Part shown: positions 15,124-25,076 of the stretch, in pieces
Layout: each line of letters starts with the position of its first letter
How positions within the stretch are numbered: the first letter of the stretch is position 1
From: Arthrobacter sp. C9C5
GTDB taxonomy: Bacteria > Actinomycetota > Actinomycetes > Actinomycetales > Micrococcaceae
Assembly: GCF_013359735.1 (NCBI RefSeq)
Contig: NZ_JABFMX010000007.1
Coordinates: 1 to 64,000 of the forward strand
Direction: 5' to 3'
DNA length: 64,000 bases
Position numbers and translations under genes: made by a program
Notes under the pieces: model-generated
Databases searched by the model: none
What the model was told of the DNA's origin: nothing
What the model saw: the letters and a program-made list of their open reading frames with translations, nothing else

Positions 15124-16035
15124 TCAGGAAGCGCGGGCCAGCTGCCGGATCGGAATCCAGCGGGAGGCAAGCCGACGGTAGGCGGCCGCCGCTCCGGTCA
15201 TGTCACCCTCGGCGAGGCACTCGATCCCCAGCCGCACGTCCATCGGGGAATCGTCCGGGTAGACCTTGTCCGCCACCGCGCCGTAATCAAGCTCCACGAC
15301 CGACTCGGAGTGGAAGAGTTCCAGCCACTCGGTGAGCTGGGTGAGGTCCTCCAGCATGTCCAGGTCCGGGGCCGCGAGGGCCAGATGGGCGACGGCGTGC
15401 CGGACCCGCCCCAGGGCGGCGCCGATGGTCGCCCGGATGCGCACGGTGACAATCCGGCCGCCGGACTCCACCACGTCCGTGGGATCCGATTCCTGGAACA
15501 GGCAGAACCAGCTGAACGGGATGCCCCAGGTCGACGCGCGGGTGTGGACCCGGCCGATCCCCTCGCGCGCCTTCACCTGGTCGATGCGTTCCTGGTGCCG
15601 GTCCCGCTGCTCCTCGGGGATCAGCAGCTGCGCCAGCGGGCCGTGGATCCCCTCCATCAGGGCGTTGGCGGCGAGCCCGGCGCGGAGCACCAGCTGGCTC
15701 GGGCAGTACAGCAGCGTGGCCGGCAGGACCTCGCCGTCGCCGATTTCCTCAGCCTTGCGGGCAGCGACGTTGCTGGCGCCGGCGGACCCGCTGACGGCCA
15801 GCACGCGCACCAGGTCGGTCTGTCCGGTGGGGAAGGGATCCCCGCCGGGGCGGGTGATGCGGCCCAGGGAGGCCAGCAGTTCGGCGTTCTCCACCGCGGC
15901 GCGGGACTCCGCGCGGGCACCGGCGGTCCGCAGGGCCTCCTGCTGCTCGGCCGGGAAGGCCTCCAGCGGCTCGTAGACCCGGAGCGTGGAGGAGAACGGC
16001 AATCCGGCCTGGCCGCGGTAGAGGTTGCCCGTCAT
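15124..16035 (-). CDS. Conserved actinobacterial protein of unknown function
   Basis: From ATG 16035 (GGAAG about 12 nt upstream) the product has 303 aa. It is soluble, mixed alpha/beta and rich in charged residues, without a signal peptide or obvious catalytic motif. It opens GNLYRGQAGLPFSSTLRVYEPLEAF and ends with a helical region (GDMTGAAAAYRRLASRW) that resembles a single tetratricopeptide unit. The frame is open further upstream to 16098, but those codons overlap the exonuclease gene and look non-coding. It lies 31 nt downstream of xthA on the same strand. Confidence 0.72.
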   Translation of the reverse strand: MTGNLYRGQAGLPFSSTLRVYEPLEAFPAEQQEALRTAGARAESRAAVENAELLASLGRITRPGGDPFPTGQTDLVRVLAVSGSAGASNVAARKAEEIGDGEVLPATLLYCPSQLVLRAGLAANALMEGIHGPLAQLLIPEEQRDRHQERIDQVKAREGIGRVHTRASTWGIPFSWFCLFQESDPTDVVESGGRIVTVRIRATIGAALGRVRHAVAHLALAAPDLDMLEDLTQLTEWLELFHSESVVELDYGAVADKVYPDDSPMDVRLGIECLAEGDMTGAAAAYRRLASRWIPIRQLARAS

Positions 16036-16066
16036 CGCGGGCCTGTACTTCCCTGGCGGGCGTCCA

Positions 16067-16873
16067 TCAGTCGGCCAGCTCCACGATGACCGGGGCATGG
16101 TCCGAGGCGCCCTTGCCCTTGCGCTCCTCGCGGTCGATCGAGGCTCCCGAGACGCGGGCAGCCAGCGCGGGGGAGGCGAGGACGAAGTCGATCCGCATCC
16201 CCTCCTTCTTCGGGAAACGCAGCTGGGTGTAGTCCCAGTAGGTGTACACGCCCGGCCCGGGCGCGTGCGGGCGGACGACGTCGGTGAACCCGGCGTCTTC
16301 GAAGGCGTGGAAGGCCGCGCGTTCCGGTTCGCTCACGTGCGTCAGGCCCTCGGCGCGGAAGTAGTCGATGTCCCACACGTCCTCGTCCCGCGGGGCGATG
16401 TTCCAGTCACCCATCAGCGCGATCTGCGCCTCCGGGTCGGCCTGGACCCAGCCCTCGGCGTGGGCGCGGAGCGTGTCCAGCCAGCTGAGCTTGTACGGCA
16501 TGTGCTCATCATCGAGCGCCCGGCCGTTGGGGACATAGAGGCTCCAGACCCGGATCCCGCCGCAGGTCGCGCCGATCGCCCGGGCCTCCTGCACCTCGTC
16601 CTTGCCGCCTTTGCCGAAGACGGGCTGGTTCATGAAGGTGCGCTCGACGTCGTCGAGCCCCACCCGCGAGGCGATGGCCACCCCGTTCCACTGGCTCAGA
16701 CCGAAGTGTGCGACCTCGTAGCCCATCCGCTCGAACAGTTCCCAGGGGAAGTTGTCGTCCTTGCACTTGGTTTCCTGGATGGCCAGGACGTCACAGTCGG
16801 TGCGCTGAAGCCATGCCTCAACGCGGTCGGCACGGGCACGGAGCGAGTTCACATTCCAGGTAGCAATCTTCAC
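16067..16873 (-). CDS. xthA: Exodeoxyribonuclease III (AP endonuclease, XthA family)
   Basis: This base-excision-repair nuclease cleaves at abasic sites and degrades 3' ends. From GTG 16873 (AGGAAC just upstream) it has 268 aa, the usual family length. Family motifs appear in order: KIATWNVNSLRAR at the N-terminus, DVLAIQETKCKD with the metal-binding Glu, SLYVPNGRAL, MGDWNIAPRDED and the final SDHAPV with the catalytic Asp-His pair. Longer in-frame starts up to 17032 give a composition unlike the family and would overlap the mmsA promoter. Confidence 0.93.
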   Translation of the reverse strand: MKIATWNVNSLRARADRVEAWLQRTDCDVLAIQETKCKDDNFPWELFERMGYEVAHFGLSQWNGVAIASRVGLDDVERTFMNQPVFGKGGKDEVQEARAIGATCGGIRVWSLYVPNGRALDDEHMPYKLSWLDTLRAHAEGWVQADPEAQIALMGDWNIAPRDEDVWDIDYFRAEGLTHVSEPERAAFHAFEDAGFTDVVRPHAPGPGVYTYWDYTQLRFPKKEGMRIDFVLASPALAARVSGASIDREERKGKGASDHAPVIVELAD

Positions 16874-16968
16874 AGTTCCTAATTTACCTTTCCTTGGCCC
16901 GGCGGCGGCGCGGCCGGAACGCGCCGGGCAGGGCAGGCCGCTGCGGCCTGCCACTCTGGAGATTAGTA

Positions 16969-17011
16969 GGAAGTCCGAGTATATTCGGGTGCAGAGATGA
17001 TCTAGGTCACA
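16969..17011 (+). promoter_or_regulatory. mmsA promoter: 17-bp element shared with the acyl-CoA dehydrogenase promoter, and CRP-like box
   Basis: GGAAGTCCGAGTATATT (16969-16985) is, on the opposite strand, AATATACTCGGACTTCC. It matches 15 of 17 bases of the element at 25004-25020. A GATGA-N6-TCACA site resembling a CRP/GlxR box follows at 16996-17011, only 20 nt before the ATG. TATATT at 16980-16985 could serve as the -10 hexamer. Confidence 0.55.
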
Positions 17012-17030
17012 TGCAAAGGAGCATTCCATC

Positions 17031-18529
<1,499 letters not shown>

Positions 18530-18530
<1 letters not shown>

Positions 18531-19636
18531 TGGCGGTCCGGCCCTCCGAAGAGGCCGCCGAAGAATCCGCCGAGGTCCTCTTTGAGCGCCGCGGCCGGCT
18601 CGGCGTCATCACGCTGAACCGGCCCAAGGCCGTCAACGCGCTGACCGCCGGCATGGCGGCGGCCATGCTGGAGACGCTCACCCTCTGGGCCGACGACGAC
18701 GCCGTCGCCGCCGTGCTGGTCCGCGGCGCCGGCGAGCGTGGGCTGTGCGCCGGCGGGGACATCGTCGCCATCTACCGGGACATGCAGGGCGGCGGCGACG
18801 CGACGGCGGATTTCTGGGCTGTCGAGTACCGGCTGAACCTGCTGATCTCGGACTACCCCAAGCCGTACGTGGCGTTCATGGACGGGCTGGTCCTGGGCGG
18901 CGGGGTGGGGATCTCCGCGCACGGCTCGGTCCGGATCGTCACCGAACGCACCCGGATGGGCATGCCGGAAACCACCATCGGCTTTGTGCCCGACGTCGGC
19001 GGGACGCTCCTGCTCTCCCGCTCGCCCGGCGAGACCGGTACCCACGCGGCCCTCACCGGGGCGCATCTGAGCGGCGCCGACGCGCTGTTCCTGGGCCTCG
19101 CGGACACCTTCGTGCCCTCCGGAGAGCTCGCCGAGCTGGCGGCGGCGCTGGAAGCCGAACCGGTGGACGCCGCCGTCGCACGCTTCGCCGAACCGGCCCC
19201 GCAGTCCGTTGTGGCCGCCCAGCAGGAATGGATTGACGCCTGCTACTCGTCCGACGACGCCGAGGAGATCCTTGACCGCTTGCGGACCGTGGGCGGCGAG
19301 GCCACCGACGTCGCCGAAACCATCGCGGCCAAATCCCCCACCGCGGTCAAGGTGGCGCTCGCCTCGCTGCGCCGCGCCCGCGGCCTCAGCCTGGCCGAAG
19401 CCCTGGAACAGGAATACCGGGTGGGCCTGCGGTTCCTGGCCGGCCCGGATTTCCGCGAGGGCATCCGCGCCCAGGTGGTGGACAAAGACCGCACCCCGCA
19501 CTGGCAGCCAGCCAGCCTGGCCGAGGTCAGCCGCGACGACGTCGAGGCCTACTTCGCGCCGCTGGGCGAGCGTGAACTACAGCTGTCACCGCGGGCGAAG
19601 AGTTCAGAGACGAACATGGAGAAGAACAATGTCTGA
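18530..19636 (+). CDS. 3-hydroxyisobutyryl-CoA hydrolase (enoyl-CoA hydratase/isomerase family)
   Basis: This enzyme should release 3-hydroxyisobutyrate from its CoA ester in valine degradation. The crotonase fold spans residues about 18-210 with the oxyanion-hole segment CAGGDIVAIYRDM. The pair MPETTIGFVPDVGG holds the Glu and Asp typical of the hydrolase rather than of hydratases, and the 368-aa length also fits HIBCH. Its ATG shares one base with the mmsA stop (TGATG), and its own end overlaps mmsB by 8 nt. Confidence 0.9.
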
Positions 19637-20591
19637 GACCGCCGCGTCGGAAACCGCTGCACCCGCCCTTGGCACCATCGCCTTCCTCGGCCTGGGCCAC
19701 ATGGGCGGCCCGATGGCCGTGAACCTGGTCGAGGCCGGCTACACGGTGACCGGCTACGACGTGGTGCCGGCGGCGCTGGAAGCCGCCCGCGCGCACGGGA
19801 TTGCCACCGCGGACACGGCCGCCGAGGCCGTCGCGGGCGCCGCCGTCGTGCTGACCATGCTGCCCGGCGGCAAACACCTGCTGGACGCCTACCGCGGCAT
19901 GGATGGTGGGCCGGGCCTGCTGGCCGCCGCGGCGCCGGGGACCATGTTCCTGGACTGCTCGACCATCAACGTTGACGAGGCCCGCGAGGCCTCGGCCCTG
20001 GCGGTCGCGGCCGGCCATCGGGCCGTCGACGCCCCGGTTTCCGGCGGCGTCGTCGGGGCCGAAGCTGGAACGCTGACGTTCATGGTCGGCGCGCTGGAGG
20101 AGGACTTCGAGGCCGTCAAGCCGATGCTTGAGGTGATGGGTAAACGCGTGGTCCACTGCGGCGGGCACGGCGCCGGGCAGGCGGCCAAGATCTGCAACAA
20201 CATGATCCTGGGCGTCTCGATGATCGCCGTCAGCGAGGCCTTCGTGCTCGGCGAGAAGCTCGGGCTGACACACCAGGCGCTCTTCGACGTCGCCTCCGCC
20301 GCGTCGGGGCAGTGCTGGGCGCTCACCACCAACTGCCCCGTACCCGGGCCGGTTCCGACAAGTCCCGCCAACCGCGACTACCAGCCGGGGTTCGCCGGGG
20401 CGCTGATGGCCAAGGACCTGAAGCTCGCGCTCAACGCGCTCGAAAGCACCGGCGTCGCCGCCCGGCTGGGCCCGCTGGCCTCCGAAATTTACGATACCTT
20501 TGCCGCGGAAGGCGGTGCCGGCCGGGACTTCTCCGGCATCATCACCGACATCCGGGACAAATCCGAACATCAGCCGAGGGGACAGGCATGA
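19629..20591 (+). CDS. mmsB: 3-hydroxyisobutyrate dehydrogenase
   Basis: This enzyme oxidises 3-hydroxyisobutyrate to methylmalonate semialdehyde with NAD+, feeding MmsA. From ATG 19629 it has 320 aa, with an N-terminal Rossmann motif [13 protein letters not shown] (residues about 20-32), the substrate segment [22 protein letters not shown] and the catalytic Lys in [12 protein letters not shown]. Ribosome site GGAGAA lies inside the end of the preceding gene, which it overlaps by 8 nt. The frame stays open upstream inside the hydrolase, but that part is non-coding in this frame. Confidence 0.95.
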   Translation: MSETAASETAAPALGTIAFLGLGHMGGPMAVNLVEAGYTVTGYDVVPAALEAARAHGIATADTAAEAVAGAAVVLTMLPGGKHLLDAYRGMDGGPGLLAAAAPGTMFLDCSTINVDEAREASALAVAAGHRAVDAPVSGGVVGAEAGTLTFMVGALEEDFEAVKPMLEVMGKRVVHCGGHGAGQAAKICNNMILGVSMIAVSEAFVLGEKLGLTHQALFDVASAASGQCWALTTNCPVPGPVPTSPANRDYQPGFAGALMAKDLKLALNALESTGVAARLGPLASEIYDTFAAEGGAGRDFSGIITDIRDKSEHQPRGQA

Positions 20592-21364
20592 CCGAGTACG
20601 CAAACATTCTGGTGGAGCGCCGCGGCCGCGTGGGGCTCGTGACGCTCAACCGGCCCGAGGCGCTGAACGCCCTGAACAAGGCCACCATGGACGAGCTCGT
20701 GGCCGCCGTGTCCGCGATGGACGCCGACCCCGAGGTCGGCGCCGTCGTGGTGACCGGCTCGGCCAAGGCCTTCGCGGCTGGCGCGGACATCAAGGAGATG
20801 CAGTCCAAGGGCTACATGGAGATGTACGCGGCCGACTGGTTCCGCGGCTGGGAGGACTTCACCCGGCTCCGCATTCCGGTGGTGGCGGCGGTTTCCGGCT
20901 TCGCCCTCGGCGGCGGTTGCGAACTGGCGATGATGTGCGACTTCATCATTGCGGGGGACAACGCCAAGTTCGGCCAGCCCGAAATCAACCTCGGCGTGCT
21001 CCCCGGCATGGGCGGCTCGCAGCGACTCACCCGCGCGGTGGGCAAGGCCAAGGCGATGGACATGATCCTCACCGGCCGTTTCATGGACGCCGCGGAAGCC
21101 GAGCGCGCCGGGCTCGTGTCGCGTGTGGTTCCGGCCGCCGACGTCGTGGAGGAAGCTGTCAAGGCCGCCGAAGTGATTGCCTCCAAGTCCAAGCCGGTGG
21201 CCATGGTGGCCAAGGAAGCGGTCAACGCGGCCTTCGAAACCGGGCTGGCCCAGGGCGTGCTGTTCGAACGCCGGGTGTTCCACTCGCTCTTCGCCACCGA
21301 GGACCAGAAGGAAGGCATGGCGGCCTTCAGCGAAAAGCGGCAGCCCGACTTCACCCACCGTTAG
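20588..21364 (+). CDS. Enoyl-CoA hydratase (probably methacrylyl-CoA hydratase)
   Basis: The protein has 258 aa, the classical short crotonase. AAGADIKEM forms the oxyanion hole, and [11 protein letters not shown] and [15 protein letters not shown] carry the two catalytic glutamates. In this operon the natural role is hydration of methacrylyl-CoA to 3-hydroxyisobutyryl-CoA. The ATG overlaps the mmsB stop (ATGA). It is the last gene of the mms operon. The 104 bp after it hold no gene. Confidence 0.93.
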   Translation: MTEYANILVERRGRVGLVTLNRPEALNALNKATMDELVAAVSAMDADPEVGAVVVTGSAKAFAAGADIKEMQSKGYMEMYAADWFRGWEDFTRLRIPVVAAVSGFALGGGCELAMMCDFIIAGDNAKFGQPEINLGVLPGMGGSQRLTRAVGKAKAMDMILTGRFMDAAEAERAGLVSRVVPAADVVEEAVKAAEVIASKSKPVAMVAKEAVNAAFETGLAQGVLFERRVFHSLFATEDQKEGMAAFSEKRQPDFTHR

Positions 21365-21468
21365 GCGGCGCCTGCTGGCCGCAGCGTTCTGATTTTCGAC
21401 AGTGAGGCGGTCATGCACGCAGGCTGGGCGGAGGGAAAGACTGGGCGCCCGGGGGTGATGCGGCCGCG

Positions 21469-22101
21469 CTAGGCCTTGCGCTTGGCGCGGAGCACTGAAT
21501 CCCGGACCGTCACCGGTGCGCCGTCGGAATCTTCCGTGGCCCGCGGCCGCGCCGTGCAGGTCACGATCTCCCAGTCATCGGGGTCCAGGTCCGCGGCGAG
21601 CTGCTCGGCGGTGAAGAGCAGTCCCGGGGCGGAGGGCCGGCGCACGCTGGTCTCCAGGTCCGAGGGGTGGTGGCCGACGATCAGCAGCGTCCCGCCCGGT
21701 GCCACCGAGGCCGCCAGCCTGCTGTACACGCCGTCGCGCTGCGGGGCTGGCAGGTGCAGAAACTGCGCCGAGACAAGGTCGAAGGTCCCGGCCGGCGGAG
21801 GCGAGGAGGTGAGGTCCTGGTGCTGCCAGGTGATGCGGGCGGCGGTTTCCGGCTCGTCTTCGAGGGCCGCGGCCGCCCGGGCCAGCGCCACAGACGAGAT
21901 GTCCACCGCGGTCACCCGCCAGCCGCGCCGGGCAAGCCAGGCAGCGTCGGCGCCTTCCCCTGCCCCGACGTCGAGCGCGGAACCCGGGGCGAGATCGGCG
22001 GCCTCAGCCACCAGCTGGGGGTTCGGTTGACCGCTCCACACCGAGCCGTGCTGGCCGTGCTGGCGGTACCGCTCATCCCAGAACGATTCGTCGAATTCCA
22101 T
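21469..22101 (-). CDS. Class I SAM-dependent methyltransferase
   Basis: The protein has 210 aa. Motif I (SALDVGAGEGADAAWLARRG) lies near residues 41-60, followed by VTAVDISSVAL (motif II) and TFDLVSAQFLHLP (motif III region). The start EFDESFWDERYRQHG is typical of small-molecule methyltransferases annotated near TehB/thiopurine-like enzymes. The substrate is unknown. It is convergent with the mms operon and independent of it. Confidence 0.88.
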   Translation of the reverse strand: MEFDESFWDERYRQHGQHGSVWSGQPNPQLVAEAADLAPGSALDVGAGEGADAAWLARRGWRVTAVDISSVALARAAAALEDEPETAARITWQHQDLTSSPPPAGTFDLVSAQFLHLPAPQRDGVYSRLAASVAPGGTLLIVGHHPSDLETSVRRPSAPGLLFTAEQLAADLDPDDWEIVTCTARPRATEDSDGAPVTVRDSVLRAKRKA

Positions 22102-22193
22102 GCAGATCTCCTCCGGGCACCGTCGTACGCGGTCGGGCGCCTGCCGCTCCGGCCGCCCATCCAGTCTAGGCGCGGTGCGCGTCGGAGGAGCGG

Positions 22194-22622
22194 CTACGCG
22201 GCGCTGATCCCGAACAAACCGATGATCAGGGCCATCACCATCAGGGTTACGAGTTCATGGGCGCAGTTCAGCACGGTCAGGCCAACGGGGCGCCCCTCGA
22301 ACGCGTCGTGCGTGATGAAGCGGGCGGCAGTGAACCCGGCCCACAGGATCAGGGCGGTGACCAGAGTGTTGGCGAGGAAGTTTCCGCCGTAGAAGTGCTG
22401 CGAGAGGGCGGCGGAGCCGGCCAGCACCCAGGCGCTGACAAAGCTGACCAACAAGGTGATCAGGATGGGCCTGACGGCGTCCCTGGCGTCCCCGCTGGGG
22501 CTGACCTTGGCGATGCGCATCCAGTAGTTGCCGAACACTTTGGGCGTGTACCAGACGGACCCGACCACCATGCTGGACAGCGTGGCCAGCAGTACCGCCC
22601 AGATGTTGATCTCCGGAATCAT
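22194..22622 (-). CDS. DUF1761 membrane protein
   Basis: The protein has 142 aa and four hydrophobic helices. The segment VVGSVWYTPKVFGNYWM near the N-terminus and the ending of helices match DUF1761 proteins, which have no known function. An AGGAG-like site (GAGGAG) precedes the ATG. It lies between the methyltransferase and the MarR regulator, all on the minus strand but with gaps of 92 and 57 bp. Confidence 0.87.
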   Translation of the reverse strand: MIPEINIWAVLLATLSSMVVGSVWYTPKVFGNYWMRIAKVSPSGDARDAVRPILITLLVSFVSAWVLAGSAALSQHFYGGNFLANTLVTALILWAGFTAARFITHDAFEGRPVGLTVLNCAHELVTLMVMALIIGLFGISAA

Positions 22623-22679
22623 GGGGCTCTCCTCAGCTCCGGGCCGTCCGGTCGACGGCCCGCAAACGAAGTGTACGGC

Positions 22680-23186
22680 TTAGCCGCTGAAGTCCCCGGC
22701 ATTGCGCCGGAAGTTGCCGAGGATCCGGATCAGCTGCTCCACATCCTGCTCCTCGAAGCCGGACTGGCCGAAGACCTCCGAGTTCAGCACCGCCGTCGCC
22801 CGCTTGGCCAGCGTGCGCCCCTCCGAGGTGAGCTCGATCAGCGTCGTCCGTCCGTCGGTGGGGTGTGGGGAGCGGAGCACCAGCCCGGCCTCCTGCAGCC
22901 GGTCGACGGCGTTGGTCACGGAGGTGGGGTGCACCTGGAGCAGGGCGCTCGCCTTGTTCATGGGCAGCGCCCCGCTGCGGGCAAAGCTGAGCAGGGCCAG
23001 CAGTTCGTAGCGCGCGAACGTCAGCCCGAACGGCTTGAGCGCGGTTTCGATCCGTGCCAGCAAGATCTGCTGGGTCCGCATGACCGCCGTGATGGCAGCC
23101 ATCGGGGCGGCGACGTCGGCCCAGCCGTGCCGTTCCCAGTTCCGCTGGGCGTCGGCGATCGGATCACGCGGCAGCGGGGTGCCCAT
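22680..23186 (-). CDS. MarR-family transcriptional regulator
   Basis: The protein has 168 aa. The winged helix-turn-helix lies at residues about 60-120 (FARYELLALLSFARSGALPMNKASALLQVHPTSVTNAVDRL, then the wing PTDGRTTLIELTSEG). It begins 2 nt after the acyl-CoA synthetase stop, so it is co-transcribed with that gene. It probably regulates the divergent synthetase/dehydrogenase promoter in response to an acyl-CoA or acid, as other operon-linked MarR proteins do. The ligand is not deducible. Confidence 0.9.
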   Translation of the reverse strand: MGTPLPRDPIADAQRNWERHGWADVAAPMAAITAVMRTQQILLARIETALKPFGLTFARYELLALLSFARSGALPMNKASALLQVHPTSVTNAVDRLQEAGLVLRSPHPTDGRTTLIELTSEGRTLAKRATAVLNSEVFGQSGFEEQDVEQLIRILGNFRRNAGDFSG

Positions 23187-23188
23187 GC

Positions 23189-24925
23189 CTAGCCCTGCCC
23201 CTTCAGCCCGGGGAAGTCCGCCTCCGAGTACTCCGTGCCGAGGCCCTCCGGCACGCCCCCGGCCCCGTGCCGCAGCTCCTCGCTGTGCCGCAGTTCCACC
23301 CGCCGGATCTTGCCGGAAATGGTCTTGGGCAGCTCGGCGAACTCCAGCCGGCGGATCCGTTTGAACGGCGCCAGGTGCTCGCGGCAGTAGCGCAGGATGT
23401 CCTCGGCCAGCTCGGGCCCGGGTTCGTGGCCAGCCGCCAGGACCACGAAAGCCTTGGGCACGGATAGTTTGAGCGCGTCGGGGGAGGGGACGACGGCGGC
23501 CTCCGCCACCGCCGGGTGCTCGATCAGCACGCTCTCCAGCTCGAACGGGGAGAGCCGGTAGTCGGAGGACTTGAAGACGTCGTCGCCGCGGCCCACGTAG
23601 GTGATGATGCCGCGTTCGTCCCGGCTGGCCATGTCACCGGTGTGGTAGTAACCGTCACGGAAGGCCTCGGCCGTCTTTTCCGGGTCTCCGTAGTAGGCCT
23701 TCATCAACCCGACGGGCCGCGGGTCCAGGCGCAGGCACAGCTCGCCGTCGTCGGCCTCCTCCCCGGTGGCCGGGTCCACGAGGACGACGTCGTAGCCGGG
23801 CAGCGGCCGGCCCATCGCGCCGATCTTGATCGGCTGGCCCGGGGTGTTGGCGATCTGCACGGTGGACTCGGTCTGGCCGAAGCCGTCCCGGATGGTCTGG
23901 CCCCAGGCGCGGTAGACCTGGTCGATCACTTCGGCGTTGAGCGGCTCGCCGGCGGAAACCACCTTCGTGGGCGGGTTCTTGAGCAGGGTCAGGTCGGCCT
24001 GGATCAGCATCCGCCAGACCGTCGGCGGGGCGCAGAAACTCGTCACCCGCTCGCGGTCCATCTGCTCCATCAGCGCCTTCGCGTCGAATCGCTCGTAGTT
24101 GTAGATGAACACGCAAGCCTCGGCGATCCAGGGCGTGAACACGTTGGACCAGGCGTGCTTGGCCCAGCCGGGTGAGGCGACGTTCAGGTGCACGTCGCCC
24201 GGCTCCATCCCGATCCAGAACATGGTGGACAGGTGGCCCACCGGGTAGGAAGTGTGCGTGTGCTCCACAAGCTTGGCCTTGGAGGTGGTGCCGGAAGTGA
24301 AATAGAGCAGCAGGGTCTCGTCGGCCAGGGTCGGCGCGTCCGGGCTGAAGTCTTCCGCCGCGCCCGCAGCCTCGCTGTACTGCAGCGCGGCCGTGTTGAT
24401 TTCGGCGTTGCCGGCGGCGTCGCCAATTTCGATCAGGCGGTAGTCGCCCGGGACGCCGGTGAACTTGTCGATGTTGGCGCTTCCGACGGCGGCCCAGCTG
24501 GCGCCGCCGCGTTCCACCCGGTCCTGCAGGTCGGCCGGACCCATCAGCGTGGTGGTGGGGATCATCACGATCCCGAGCTTGATGCCGGCCAGCATCAGTT
24601 CCCACAGCTCCACCTGGTTGCCGAGCATGATGATCATCCGGTCCCCGCGGCGCACGCCCTGGGCCCGGAGCCAGTTGGCCACCTGCGCGGAGCGCACCGA
24701 GAGGTCAGCGAAGCTGCGCCGCGTGGCCGTGCCGTCCTGTTCCACGATCACCAGGGCGGGCTTGTCCGCCTTGGCCGGATCGGCGGCGATCTGGTCGAAC
24801 CAGTCCAGGGCGAAATTGAACTCCTGGAAGCGCGGCCATTCGAATTCCTGCCGGGCAGCGGCGTAGTCCCCGCGCAGGGCCAGCAGCCTATCCCTCGCGG
24901 CGCGGAATTCCTCAGTGACGGTCAT
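23189..24925 (-). CDS. AMP-forming acyl-CoA synthetase (medium-chain/ACSM-like)
   Basis: The protein has 578 aa of the ANL superfamily and activates a carboxylic acid to its CoA ester with ATP. The P-loop is LLYFTSGTTSKAKLVEHTH. The YHTGD and GRGDDVFKSSDYRLSPFELE motifs and the terminal catalytic lysine in KTISGKIRRVELR are intact. The overall wording (LDWFDQIA near the start, SPGWAKHAWS) resembles medium-chain acyl-CoA synthetases. It is followed by MarR and divergent from an acyl-CoA dehydrogenase, which suggests activation and first oxidation of a short or branched acid. Confidence 0.93.
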   Translation of the reverse strand: MTVTEEFRAARDRLLALRGDYAAARQEFEWPRFQEFNFALDWFDQIAADPAKADKPALVIVEQDGTATRRSFADLSVRSAQVANWLRAQGVRRGDRMIIMLGNQVELWELMLAGIKLGIVMIPTTTLMGPADLQDRVERGGASWAAVGSANIDKFTGVPGDYRLIEIGDAAGNAEINTAALQYSEAAGAAEDFSPDAPTLADETLLLYFTSGTTSKAKLVEHTHTSYPVGHLSTMFWIGMEPGDVHLNVASPGWAKHAWSNVFTPWIAEACVFIYNYERFDAKALMEQMDRERVTSFCAPPTVWRMLIQADLTLLKNPPTKVVSAGEPLNAEVIDQVYRAWGQTIRDGFGQTESTVQIANTPGQPIKIGAMGRPLPGYDVVLVDPATGEEADDGELCLRLDPRPVGLMKAYYGDPEKTAEAFRDGYYHTGDMASRDERGIITYVGRGDDVFKSSDYRLSPFELESVLIEHPAVAEAAVVPSPDALKLSVPKAFVVLAAGHEPGPELAEDILRYCREHLAPFKRIRRLEFAELPKTISGKIRRVELRHSEELRHGAGGVPEGLGTEYSEADFPGLKGQG

Positions 24926-24983
24926 GGTGCACCTTTCGCAGCCGGTCGCAGCCAGGCGGTCCGGTGGCGGCCGCCGCTGGCCT

Positions 24984-25020
24984 AGTGATCCACATCACTG
25001 TGCAATATACTAGGACATCC
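24984..25020 (+). promoter_or_regulatory. Divergent acyl-CoA synthetase / dehydrogenase promoter: CRP-like dyad and shared 17-bp element
   Basis: AGTGAT-CCAC-ATCACT (24984-24999) is a perfect dyad that also reads as GTGA-N6-TCAC, a CRP/GlxR-type box. Immediately after it, AATATACTAGGACATCC (25004-25020) repeats the element of the mmsA promoter at 15 of 17 bases and contains TATACT, a good -10 hexamer for the dehydrogenase gene. The linked MarR may also bind here. Confidence 0.55.
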
Positions 25021-25076
25021 AAGGGTTTGGAAGAGCCGATGTTGCTGCCGATGCGCGGCACATTACGAAGGGATAC